Below are positions 1 through 7,037 of a stretch of 7,037 nucleotides of DNA, one piece after another. The position numbers and the translations under genes were made by a program. This stretch comes from Acidimicrobiales bacterium. Its GTDB lineage: Bacteria > Actinomycetota > Acidimicrobiia > Acidimicrobiales > Iamiaceae. The stretch is taken from NCBI GenBank assembly GCA_020439605.1, contig JAGQSI010000098.1:1-7037 (forward strand), in the 5' to 3' direction. The first letter of the stretch is position 1, and each line of letters starts with the position of its first letter. The notes below the pieces were generated by a model. It was not told the DNA's origin, made no database searches, and saw only the letters and a program-made list of their open reading frames with translations.

Positions 1-1333
1 AGGTGTGATCGTCACACGCGTCGCGAGTGGCGGCCTCAAGATTCAAGCGTAGAAGAGGTTCTGTGTTGGATGGTCGCAGATTGAACCACCAATCTCCGAA
101 ATCGACGGTCAAACCATCGAGTCTGTCCTGGTTTGCAGCCGGCGAGGCGGAGCTGAAATGGGCTGCCACAGCATCGATCACAGCGAGGGGATCTGCCACC
201 TGGGTGTTGATCTCACCCGAGTCTGCATAACGATCGAATGGCTTTCGCAGCTCAGACATTGGTTCTTCACCGCGACACCGGCGCTCCAGAACATGCATCG
301 CCGCTATGAGTCCTGAGTCCGCTCGATAGTTGTCACGGAAGTAATAGTGAGCGGAGTGCTCACCACCAAACGCGGCACCGGTGCGTGCCATCTCGGCCTT
401 TATGTAGGAATGGCCGACCTTGGTCCGAACTGGGATGCCACCGTTCTCGGTAACCACCTCTGGGACCGCTTTCGAGCAGATCAAGTTGTGCAGAACCGTT
501 GCGCCGGGTTCTTTCTCCAGCACTCCCGCAGCTACCAGCGCTGTGGTTGTGGAGCCCGACAGGCCAATACCTAGCTCATCGACCACAAAGACCCGGTCCG
601 CATCGCCATCGAACGCAAATCCAATATCGGCTCCCACCTCACGCACCCGAGCACACAGGTCTCGTTGGTTCTCGGGTTGGATCGGATCAGCTGGATGGTT
701 GGGGAAGGTTCCGTCCAGCTCCGGGTAGAGAATCTCCAGCTCGAACGGCAGCGTCTCAAACACCACGGGAACCACTAGTCCGCCCATTCCATTGGCCGTA
801 TCGGCAACCACCTTTAGCGGGCGAAACGCAGAAACATCCACGAACGAACGAACGTGGTCTGCAAACGCGTTCAACAGATCTAGCTGCTTGTATCCGCCGG
901 GCGATGCCACCGATGGCAACTCCACACGAGCCATGTCTCGAACCTGTGCGAGACCAGTATCGATGCCGACCGGTCGAGCACCCGCAAGACAGAACTTGAT
1001 GCCGTTGTACTGGGCGGGATTATGCGAAGCGGTGAACATCGCTCCTGGCGCACCACGACTTCCCGACGCGAAATAGAGAAGATCGGTTGATGCGAGACCA
1101 AGGTCCACTACATCTACGCCTTGGGATCTAACACCGTCGCTGAATGCTTCTGAGAGCTCGACACCCGATGGCCGCATATCGCGGGCCACCACGATCTCAG
1201 GCACATCTCCACCTTCAGAGAGAGCGAATTTTGCGAAAGCAGCACCTATGGCGCGGCAACCCGCCGCGTCTATCTGGTCGGGGAATGTTCCCCTGACGTC
1301 ATAGGCCTTGAAGATTGAATCTAGGTCTGACAT
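1..1333 (-). CDS. manB: Phosphomannomutase/phosphoglucomutase ManB (3' end cut by window edge)
   Basis: This cytoplasmic alpha-D-phosphohexomutase interconverts mannose-6-P and mannose-1-P (often also the glucose forms), supplying GDP-mannose or other nucleotide sugars. The sequence opens MSDLDSIFKAYDVRGTFPDQ, the usual domain 1 start. The active-site phosphoserine is S103 in TASHNP; the metal loop is DGDADR at 242-247; the sugar-specificity loop is GGEHSAH at 323-329; the phosphate-binding loop begins RPSNTE at 420. All four family signatures are intact. 444 codons are visible and the family usually runs to about 450-465, so only a few C-terminal codons are missing. ATG at 1333-1331 lies 12 nt after the stop of the GT2 gene. 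An AAGG at 1347-1344, overlapping that stop, is a weak ribosome-binding site 10 nt from the ATG, suggesting coupled translation. It is last in the visible operon. Whether mannose or glucose is the preferred substrate cannot be read from the sequence. Confidence 0.95.
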   Translation of the reverse strand, partial: MSDLDSIFKAYDVRGTFPDQIDAAGCRAIGAAFAKFALSEGGDVPEIVVARDMRPSGVELSEAFSDGVRSQGVDVVDLGLASTDLLYFASGSRGAPGAMFTASHNPAQYNGIKFCLAGARPVGIDTGLAQVRDMARVELPSVASPGGYKQLDLLNAFADHVRSFVDVSAFRPLKVVADTANGMGGLVVPVVFETLPFELEILYPELDGTFPNHPADPIQPENQRDLCARVREVGADIGFAFDGDADRVFVVDELGIGLSGSTTTALVAAGVLEKEPGATVLHNLICSKAVPEVVTENGGIPVRTKVGHSYIKAEMARTGAAFGGEHSAHYYFRDNYRADSGLIAAMHVLERRCRGEEPMSELRKPFDRYADSGEINTQVADPLAVIDAVAAHFSSASPAANQDRLDGLTVDFGDWWFNLRPSNTEPLLRLNLEAATRDACDDHT

Positions 1334-1345
1334 GGCCCGGCGACC

Positions 1346-2125
1346 TTAGCCCTCAGCGGCGGTCGTGCCGAGCAGGAGAAGATCTCGTTCTTGCGAAGTG
1401 AGGTCATATGCCCCAGATTTTGCCAGTCTATTGATGCGGCTCAGGTCCTTGATGAACAACATGCCGTCGGCGAGAAGGTGAACTGTTGACGATGCCGAGT
1501 TGGCAACTTCGACTGGCACATCCACAACCTTGAGGTTGTATCTCTCAAGGAGGTGCAGCACTTCAACATCAAACGCAAAGCCATCTATCTGACAACGTTT
1601 GAAGACAACTTCCGCGACTGCGGCCCGAAACGCCTTGAGCCCGCTCTGAGTGTCCGCATAGGGCTTCTGCAACACCAGACGAGTTGTTTGGTTGATGGCC
1701 TTGCTACCAATCCGACGCAGGCCGGTGGTTTCGGTGATGGTCTGGGAGTCAGGGTGATAGCGATTACCAGTGACCGCATCTGCCCCGGCCTCGATACCTT
1801 CAAGCAAGGACATGATCTGCCTAGGTGCGTATGACAGGTCAGCGTCTGTGAAAGCCCTAACTCGTCCACTGGCTCCAAGCATTCCAGCGCGCACTGCGGC
1901 GCCCTTTCCACGATTCTTGGAGAATTCGATTACAACGTCCGCTCCGGCGAGCTTGGCTTGTTGGGCAGTGGCATCACTCGATCCATCGTCCACCACAACG
2001 ATCTCTAGATCATTTGGCTCAAGATGCTCCGAGAGTTCGGCTCTGATCCGTTCGAGAGTCGGACCGATGGTGCCTTCTTCCCCAAAAGCAGGGATGACCA
2101 CGCTGAGGCGAATCTCTTCAGTCAT
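1346..2125 (-). CDS. GT2 polyprenyl-phosphate hexose synthase (Dpm/ALG5-like)
   Basis: A 259-residue family 2 glycosyltransferase that would transfer a hexose from a nucleotide sugar to polyprenyl phosphate on the cytoplasmic membrane face. Visible motifs are the N-terminal LSVVIPAFGEEGTI (residues 7-20), nucleotide-binding VVDDGSSD (44-51), NRGKGAAVRAGM (71-82), metal-binding DADLS (94-98), DTQSGLK (158-164) and FAFDVE (183-188). The order and spacing resemble dolichyl-phosphate glucose synthases (ALG5/DPG-synthase type) and also polyprenol-phosphate-mannose synthases. No transmembrane segment follows the catalytic domain, so it is probably peripheral. I chose ATG 2125-2123: it gives the normal short lead before the GT-A domain, has GGAG at 2139-2136 nine nt upstream, and overlaps the upstream stop by only 8 nt. 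An in-frame start at 2191 would add 22 residues read from a repeat. Operon position next to manB and the GT-C-like gene supports a lipid-linked sugar donor role; glucose versus mannose is unresolved. Confidence 0.9.
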   Translation of the reverse strand: MTEEIRLSVVIPAFGEEGTIGPTLERIRAELSEHLEPNDLEIVVVDDGSSDATAQQAKLAGADVVIEFSKNRGKGAAVRAGMLGASGRVRAFTDADLSYAPRQIMSLLEGIEAGADAVTGNRYHPDSQTITETTGLRRIGSKAINQTTRLVLQKPYADTQSGLKAFRAAVAEVVFKRCQIDGFAFDVEVLHLLERYNLKVVDVPVEVANSASSTVHLLADGMLFIKDLSRINRLAKSGAYDLTSQERDLLLLGTTAAEG

Positions 2126-5054
2126 CACTTCTGGCTCCAAGGTCACTTTCGACATCGGGTTCTTGGACCACATCGGATTCCAGAGCCACATCGGGTTCTA
2201 GAGCCACATCGGATTCTTCGACCTTGTCTGTTGCGGTATCAGCCAACGGGTCACCGGAGTCAACAGAGCCAGAAGATTGGCTCGGATGCTCAGTCGTTGT
2301 GGGATCGACCACCGCTGGGATGTCCACCAAACTGTCAAGCATCATCGAAAGCCACGGCTGCTTTTCTGGAGCAACCTCTATCTGTGGTCTGCGAGCGAGC
2401 ATTACCAACCCGACAAGGCCAAGAATCGTCAACGCTGAGGCCCCAAGATCTATTGGTGTTCTACCGAAATCCATGGAGACATGGGTGTCTGTTGGGATGA
2501 CCACCATCAGATTTGGGGTAACTCGATACGGCCCAGATCCTCCCGAAACCTTCCAGTTGGGAAAGTAGGAGGTCTTGACCAGAACTGGTACCCCGGGCTT
2601 GCTGACATCAAACGAGATCGTGTTAGTGCCTTGTTCGATGTTGGAGACCTCGACAGCCTCCAACTCCGTTTGTGGCAGCGAGGGCAGCTGGTCTATCGGC
2701 CCAGTGGCACCTAGTTGGTCACGTACCCATTTCACGATGTTGCGATCATGAGCAGGTACAGGACGGGCCTCAACCCGCTTCCAATCCTTGGGTCCGGTGG
2801 CAGCGATGTTTACGCTCGCATCGCTGGACCTGAACCAGGCACTAGCAATCGGCAACCAGCCGTGTTGAGTTTCGTCTATGCCTGTAGTAACTACCGGCTC
2901 GTTGAGCAGCGGGGCGACCGTTGCTGCATCTGACACCTGGTAAATGTGCCACGGGCCAGATACAGCGATCGCAGTTAGGTCTGGGTGACGGTTGGCCTGG
3001 TCCACCGCGTTTTGTGTTGATGCCATGTAGTAGCGCACCCCGAGCAACTGCATATGGCGCACACCAGCATCCATGTCAAAGCCCGGGTAGGGAAGGTCTC
3101 GCTGCGGAGTGGAACCCCGCGTTGAGAGCTCGGCCTGCATCAAGAAGTGATACGGCACCGTGGCACTCGACTCGAAGTAGAGGCCCTCTTGTGACGCGAT
3201 ACACCCATTGGTGAAATACGGCAGCATCATCAGTGCCATTGGAGTGCCGTATCCGCCGATACGGTCGCCGTCGTACTCCCACATCGCTCGTCCACAACCG
3301 AAACGATCGTCTTGTCCGATACCGGACATGGTGGCGATGACAGCCTTGTATTCCTTGAATCCACCTGAGGTACACGCGACCTCGGAACCCGGCTCGTCAC
3401 ACCCTGCGGGTACAGCGGTCTTTCCCTCAAGACCTGTGTAGTTGTTGCCTGACCATCCAAGAGCCGGATTGAGATAGGTGGTCTTCCATCTCCATAGCGA
3501 CGACTGGGTCACGGTCTGGCCGTCGGCGAGGGTAACCGCCTCTCGAGTGATGACCCCCGAGAGCATCCCATTCATTGGGAGAACTACGTAGAGCAGAGTG
3601 AATGCCACCGCCGCTACGCATGCAGTAACGGTCACTGGTCTGAGAGGACGCTGTGAGTTGCCGGCTGCCGCAGCGCCTACGACACGGATCAGTTCGCCCA
3701 AGCCAATCGCTGCTAGCAGCGACACCGACAGGAACATGAACGGCAGCAGCCTGGCGTTCCAGAGGCGAATCTGTGGCAACCATATGAACGCTGCCCAAAC
3801 CGACATCCAGGCGATGGCAAGCACGAGACCAACGCGATACATCCGAATCACAGAAAAGATCACGCCCAGGAGTGCCATGAAAAACAGATACCGCAAGCCA
3901 CCGGGCATGAGGTAGTACCAAACCGAGGTGTGTTCGCCGGTAGCGAAAGGAAGCCGCTCCCAGCCCATATCATTCACGTACTCGCTGCGCAAGGCAAAGG
4001 GCACGACCCAAAAGGCTGTTAGCAGGCCCGCCACAGGGACGGTCGTCGCGAGCCACCGGAGGCGGCCCTTACCCGGGCTCACCAAGAACAGGGACACGGT
4101 GCACGCCAGCACGAAGAACGCCGGGATCAGGTGACAAAGCCCGGCGAGCGCGAACAACCCGGCAGCCAAGGCCCGATGGCGCCCGGTTCTAAGACCTCGA
4201 ACTGCCACACCTAGGTAGAGGATCGAAAGGGTTAACGAAATCGAGAAAGCGAACTCGCCTGCCATCGTGGAGGTGAAGTTTCCACCGATGATGTTGCCGG
4301 TGTTGTTGTAGAGCGGTTGCTGGTTGAAGATGAAGATGAGCGAACTAGCAGCGGCTAACGCTGGTATTGGAAAAGCCAGCCGGGCAGATCGAGCGAGGAA
4401 CCAGCATGCGAACGGCATCGCTAGAAGCCCGGAAGCGGTAACGAGCTTGAAGGCTTGGTTGTATGGAACCGGAATCGTCAGAACAATCACTACCGCCATG
4501 GCCACAGTGAGCAACCAACGCCACCGGTAAAGCCGCGCAAACCACCAGGCCGACACGGTCGCTGCGAGAGCCCCAAGGACCACAAATGGTGCCAGAAGAA
4601 CTGGAAGCCCTACGTGTAATGCAACAACGAACAGCGACGGCACCACCATGTAGAACTGGTATGCGGGAAAGCCCGAGTACCAGTCCGGAGTCCAGCCAGA
4701 CAGCCGGCCGTGGGGCAAGAGATGATCTATTAGAAACCGTGGCCCCCACAGGTGCGAACCCATGTCGCCGCCGGTTGGAGTAGTGGAAGACAGGAAGTCT
4801 CCCGGGTTGAGGGCACCAAAAATTACCGCGGTACACGCCAAGATGGTGGCAGCGCTGACAAATGCCTCAACTGCTCGACCCGGCTCGCCGCCCCACGCAT
4901 CGGCGTACCTGCGCCAGTGCTGCGCAACAAGCGCGTCTAGGCGAACGAAACCAGCCGTCGTCTCCGGGGTTGGTTCCTGTTCCCTCAGTTCAGTTTCAGT
5001 CACATCAGTCCCTTGATCTGAGGCCAAGTCGGCCTGGACCTCTAGGTCAGCCAT
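2118..5054 (-). CDS. Large GT-C-like membrane protein, PTPS_related type, with outer domain and acidic tail
   Basis: A 978-residue membrane protein resembling the family called '6-pyruvoyl-tetrahydropterin synthase-related domain; membrane protein' (Pfam PTPS_related), which despite its name has the build of GT-C glycosyltransferases. A hydrophilic N-terminus (1-60) is followed by a first span near 63-84 and an outer loop with GGDMGSH (95-101), where D97 is a candidate catalytic or donor-binding acid. WTPDWYSGFPAY (121-132) follows. I count about 12 hydrophobic spans up to residue 493, then a soluble, probably extracytoplasmic domain (about 494-865) with cysteines 552, 561, 587 and 618, a last span (about 868-887), and a 91-residue acidic, presumably cytoplasmic tail ending in hexapeptide repeats. 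ATG 5054-5052 begins MADLEVQADL and overlaps the protease gene by 13 nt; a longer in-frame reading from 5243 would cover 202 nt of that gene. Its ribosome-binding site is weak (GGTGGTG). Likely role, by inference: transfer of a polyprenyl-phosphate-linked sugar to an outer acceptor. The acceptor is unknown, and a YfhO-like protein is the main alternative. Confidence 0.8.
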   Translation of the reverse strand: MADLEVQADLASDQGTDVTETELREQEPTPETTAGFVRLDALVAQHWRRYADAWGGEPGRAVEAFVSAATILACTAVIFGALNPGDFLSSTTPTGGDMGSHLWGPRFLIDHLLPHGRLSGWTPDWYSGFPAYQFYMVVPSLFVVALHVGLPVLLAPFVVLGALAATVSAWWFARLYRWRWLLTVAMAVVIVLTIPVPYNQAFKLVTASGLLAMPFACWFLARSARLAFPIPALAAASSLIFIFNQQPLYNNTGNIIGGNFTSTMAGEFAFSISLTLSILYLGVAVRGLRTGRHRALAAGLFALAGLCHLIPAFFVLACTVSLFLVSPGKGRLRWLATTVPVAGLLTAFWVVPFALRSEYVNDMGWERLPFATGEHTSVWYYLMPGGLRYLFFMALLGVIFSVIRMYRVGLVLAIAWMSVWAAFIWLPQIRLWNARLLPFMFLSVSLLAAIGLGELIRVVGAAAAGNSQRPLRPVTVTACVAAVAFTLLYVVLPMNGMLSGVITREAVTLADGQTVTQSSLWRWKTTYLNPALGWSGNNYTGLEGKTAVPAGCDEPGSEVACTSGGFKEYKAVIATMSGIGQDDRFGCGRAMWEYDGDRIGGYGTPMALMMLPYFTNGCIASQEGLYFESSATVPYHFLMQAELSTRGSTPQRDLPYPGFDMDAGVRHMQLLGVRYYMASTQNAVDQANRHPDLTAIAVSGPWHIYQVSDAATVAPLLNEPVVTTGIDETQHGWLPIASAWFRSSDASVNIAATGPKDWKRVEARPVPAHDRNIVKWVRDQLGATGPIDQLPSLPQTELEAVEVSNIEQGTNTISFDVSKPGVPVLVKTSYFPNWKVSGGSGPYRVTPNLMVVIPTDTHVSMDFGRTPIDLGASALTILGLVGLVMLARRPQIEVAPEKQPWLSMMLDSLVDIPAVVDPTTTEHPSQSSGSVDSGDPLADTATDKVEESDVALEPDVALESDVVQEPDVESDLGARSDD
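2136..2139 (-). promoter_or_regulatory. Shine-Dalgarno GGAG of the GT2 gene
   Basis: GGAG lies 9 nt upstream of the ATG at 2125-2123, inside the last codons of the GT-C-like gene. It is the clearest ribosome-binding site in the window and is the main reason to reject the longer in-frame starts at 2191 and 2155. Confidence 0.6.
2152..2223 (-). repeat. Four-copy 18-nt tandem repeat encoding an acidic hexapeptide repeat
   Basis: Four adjacent 18-nt units (2152-2169, 2170-2187, 2188-2205, 2206-2223) share the plus-strand core ACATCGGRTTC; the variable base alternates G, A, G, A. In the GT-C-like protein they encode residues 945-968 as four copies of x-x-E-(S/P)-D-V, with the fourth position alternating Ser, Pro, Ser, Pro. 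The alternation implies duplication of a 36-nt pair or selection for the Ser/Pro pattern. The array sits in the presumed cytoplasmic tail, ten codons before the stop, and ends before the ribosome-binding site of the GT2 gene. Confidence 0.9.
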
Positions 5055-5815
5055 AACAGCACCACCACCGTCGTCAGATTGAATCCCATATGGGCAGTTA
5101 CCGCTAGACCAAGCCTCCGGGACCATATGGCAAGAAACCCAAAGATCGCGCCAACCGTCGACAGTGCAGCGAACTGAAGCGGCTGAAAGTGAGTTGCACC
5201 AAACCAAATGCTTGACGCCCCTAGCGCCACCCACTTGCCCCATTTCTTTTCAAACGCACGCAGCATCAACCCTCGGAAGAACAATTCCTCGGCTATTGGG
5301 GCGCCGATGCCCACGATGAGAATGAACAGCAGAGCACCGCCGGGGCCTACTGCCTTGTCCGCCAGTTCTCTCGCTGGCCTGGCCAGATCCTCGGTGCTTT
5401 GTCCCGAGAGCCAAAGCACCGGCGCAGAAACCAGCGGCACCACCACGATCTGGGTCACAACTCCGATGAGAAGCCCGATCGGGACGTCTATCCATCGAAT
5501 TGCAGCACGGAAATCTTTGACCCAGCCATTGCCTTTAGTGGCTGCTACAAGCAACGGTGCCCCGATGAAACCGATCCAAAGCGGAGGATAGGACAGTGCC
5601 AACAGCCAGAGCGGTAGATCATCATCTGGCTTGAATCCAGCCGCAGCAACGATGAGCGCTCCAAGTAGGGCGGAAGCGAAAAAGGCCACGAGCCAGCCAA
5701 CTGCAGCGTCAGCTATACCCCAACTCGGCTCGTTCAGACCTGCATCGCGCTCATCTGAAGACTGAAGACTTGAGATAAACGCGCCAGAACCACGCGAGCT
5801 AGTCGGACCAGACAT
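5042..5815 (-). CDS. CPBP family (CAAX/Rce1-like) intramembrane metalloprotease
   Basis: A 257-residue polytopic membrane protein of the CPBP (CAAX protease and bacteriocin-processing, Abi) family. Family motifs are all present: EELFFRG at 176-182, giving the E-E-x3-R signature (E176, E177, R181); FGATH at 205-209 with H209; and HMGFN at 242-246 with H242 and N246. These are the residues that form the intramembrane metal/catalytic centre in Rce1-type enzymes. A soluble N-terminal stretch of about 35 residues precedes roughly seven to eight hydrophobic segments (near 38-60, 70-92, 110-136, 160-174 and onward to the C-terminus). The length is normal for bacterial members. ATG 5815-5813 is preferred over a TTG two codons upstream because AGGA at 5829-5826 is 10 nt from the ATG but only 4 nt from the TTG. 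The 3' end overlaps the start of the GT-C-like gene by 13 nt. Bacterial substrates of this family are mostly unknown; here it may process or assist a membrane partner, which is inference from position only. Confidence 0.9.
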   Translation of the reverse strand: MSGPTSSRGSGAFISSLQSSDERDAGLNEPSWGIADAAVGWLVAFFASALLGALIVAAAGFKPDDDLPLWLLALSYPPLWIGFIGAPLLVAATKGNGWVKDFRAAIRWIDVPIGLLIGVVTQIVVVPLVSAPVLWLSGQSTEDLARPARELADKAVGPGGALLFILIVGIGAPIAEELFFRGLMLRAFEKKWGKWVALGASSIWFGATHFQPLQFAALSTVGAIFGFLAIWSRRLGLAVTAHMGFNLTTVVVLLWLT

Positions 5816-5820
5816 GAACA

Positions 5821-5835
5821 AGCGATCCTATCGCT
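5821..5835 (-). promoter_or_regulatory. Hairpin presenting the protease-gene ribosome-binding site
   Basis: On the minus strand the sequence AGCGAT-AGG-ATCGCT is a perfect 6-bp inverted repeat with a 3-nt loop, ending 5 nt before the ATG of the CPBP protease gene. The AGGA that would pair with 16S rRNA lies across the loop and the first base of the 3' stem arm. Folding in the mRNA could therefore limit initiation on this gene relative to the upstream DUF3499 gene. There is no U-tract, so it does not look like an intrinsic terminator. Confidence 0.45.
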
Positions 5836-5875
5836 GGGCCAATGGGTGGCTTGGGTCGCAGTGGTGATCGTGCGA

Positions 5876-6121
5876 TCAGGAGGCCACTGGCTCTGCCATG
5901 GCCTTAGCGACGGTGGTCCCGGTTCCACGAAGGTCCACGAGAGTCCAGCCCCGTGGTGCCACGGTGCGCGCAGCGTGGCGTTCGCAAAGATCGTGGGTCA
6001 TCGGATGGCCTTCGGGGGTCAGCTCTTCAAGCCACACTGTGGCCGAGCCGTAGCCGTAGGAAAGGGTGACAGTTGCAGGTTCAGCACATGCCGGACGTGC
6101 ACATCCACGACGCATGGCCAT
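5876..6121 (-). CDS. DUF3499-type small cysteine/histidine protein
   Basis: An 81-residue protein beginning MAMRRGCARPAC and containing DLCERHAARTVAPRGW (44-59), which matches what I remember of DUF3499, an actinobacterial family of unknown function. C7 and C12 (C-x4-C) together with C46 and H49 (C-x2-H) could make a small zinc-binding knuckle; this is inference. The middle (SYGYGSATVWLEEL, 21-34) looks like beta-strands. It is shorter than the typical member, the C-terminal extension being nearly absent. ATG 6121-6119 places the conserved RRGC close to the N-terminus as in the family; GGATAG at 6131-6126 and AGGTG at 6138-6134 are only weak ribosome-binding sites. It is first in the minus-strand cluster, 60 nt ahead of the protease gene, and divergent from ftsH. 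In mycobacteria and streptomycetes a protein of this type sits next to manB (from memory), so finding it in the same operon as manB here is consistent with an old linkage. Confidence 0.8.
   Translation of the reverse strand: MAMRRGCARPACAEPATVTLSYGYGSATVWLEELTPEGHPMTHDLCERHAARTVAPRGWTLVDLRGTGTTVAKAMAEPVAS

Positions 6122-7037
<916 letters not shown>

Noticed and set aside
841..854. Short CGAA tetranucleotide repeat (about 3.5 copies)
   Set aside because: It codes for ordinary residues (VRSFV) in a well-conserved part of manB and is too short to be a phase-variable tract of note.
499..999. 166-residue plus-strand open frame
   Set aside because: It lies opposite manB, whose catalytic motifs are read on the other strand; composition is low-complexity Arg/Pro-rich with no recognisable domain.
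2126..2191. 22-codon N-terminal extension of the GT2 gene (MWLWNPMW...)
   Set aside because: It is the 18-nt tandem repeat of the upstream gene read out of frame, and the better ribosome-binding site serves the ATG at 2125.
1770..2500. Two overlapping plus-strand open frames of 143 and 158 residues
   Set aside because: They are antisense to the GT2 gene and to the tail of the GT-C-like gene, with no domain signal or convincing start.
3427..3921. 164-residue minus-strand open frame
   Set aside because: Alternative frame inside the GT-C-like gene; Arg/Ser-rich shadow with no motifs.
5055..5243. 63-codon N-terminal extension of the GT-C-like gene
   Set aside because: It would lie fully inside the protease gene, covering its conserved C-terminal motifs in another frame, and it has no family-like sequence. 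ATG at 5054 gives the expected short hydrophilic lead.
5819..5821. TTG start two codons upstream of the protease ATG
   Set aside because: It lies only 4 nt from AGGA and at the end of the hairpin stem; the ATG has the better spacing.
5866..5877. GATCG-TG-CGATC inverted repeat at the end of the DUF3499 gene, considered as a terminator
   Set aside because: Only a 5-bp stem with a 2-nt loop and no following T-run on either strand, so it cannot support an intrinsic terminator call.

Overview
The window reads as a piece of an actinobacterial (Actinomycetota) chromosome of moderate G+C. It holds six protein genes and no RNA genes, insertion sequences or CRISPR. The assignment rests on three things: a DUF3499-type small protein, which I know only from Actinomycetota; a ManB-type phosphomannomutase with the actinobacterial-looking GGEHSAH sugar loop; and a start region for ftsH with no Shine-Dalgarno. 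A lineage outside the well-studied high-GC genera (for example Acidimicrobiia) would fit the moderate base composition, but I cannot fix it further.

Layout. Positions 1-6121 are one tightly packed minus-strand cluster, transcribed right to left: DUF3499 protein (6121-5876), a CPBP/CAAX-type membrane protease (5815-5042), a 978-residue multi-spanning GT-C-like membrane protein of the PTPS_related type (5054-2118), a GT2 polyprenyl-phosphate sugar synthase (2125-1346), and phosphomannomutase/phosphoglucomutase manB (1333 to beyond the left edge). The junctions are 60 nt, a 13-nt overlap, an 8-nt overlap and a 12-nt gap, so the last four genes look translationally coupled or co-transcribed. To the right, after a 124-bp divergent intergenic region, ftsH (6246 to beyond the right edge) runs on the plus strand. 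It is cut just after the Walker A motif of its AAA+ domain.

How the genes may work together. ManB converts hexose-6-phosphate to hexose-1-phosphate, which feeds nucleotide-sugar synthesis. The GT2 enzyme would load mannose or glucose from the nucleotide sugar onto polyprenyl phosphate at the inner face of the membrane. The large membrane protein has the layout of a polyprenyl-phosphate-sugar-dependent GT-C transferase: an acidic first outer loop, about 13 membrane spans and a 370-residue outer domain. It would use the flipped donor outside. The CPBP protein could be a membrane protease or helper for this pathway. The pathway link is inference from family membership and operon structure; the acceptor is unknown. 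This is the best candidate for an undescribed system here.

Smaller oddities are a four-copy 18-nt tandem repeat that encodes an acidic cytoplasmic tail of the GT-C-like protein, a hairpin that places the ribosome-binding site of the protease gene in its loop, a run of 12 prolines at the N-terminus of FtsH, and a possible leaderless start for ftsH.
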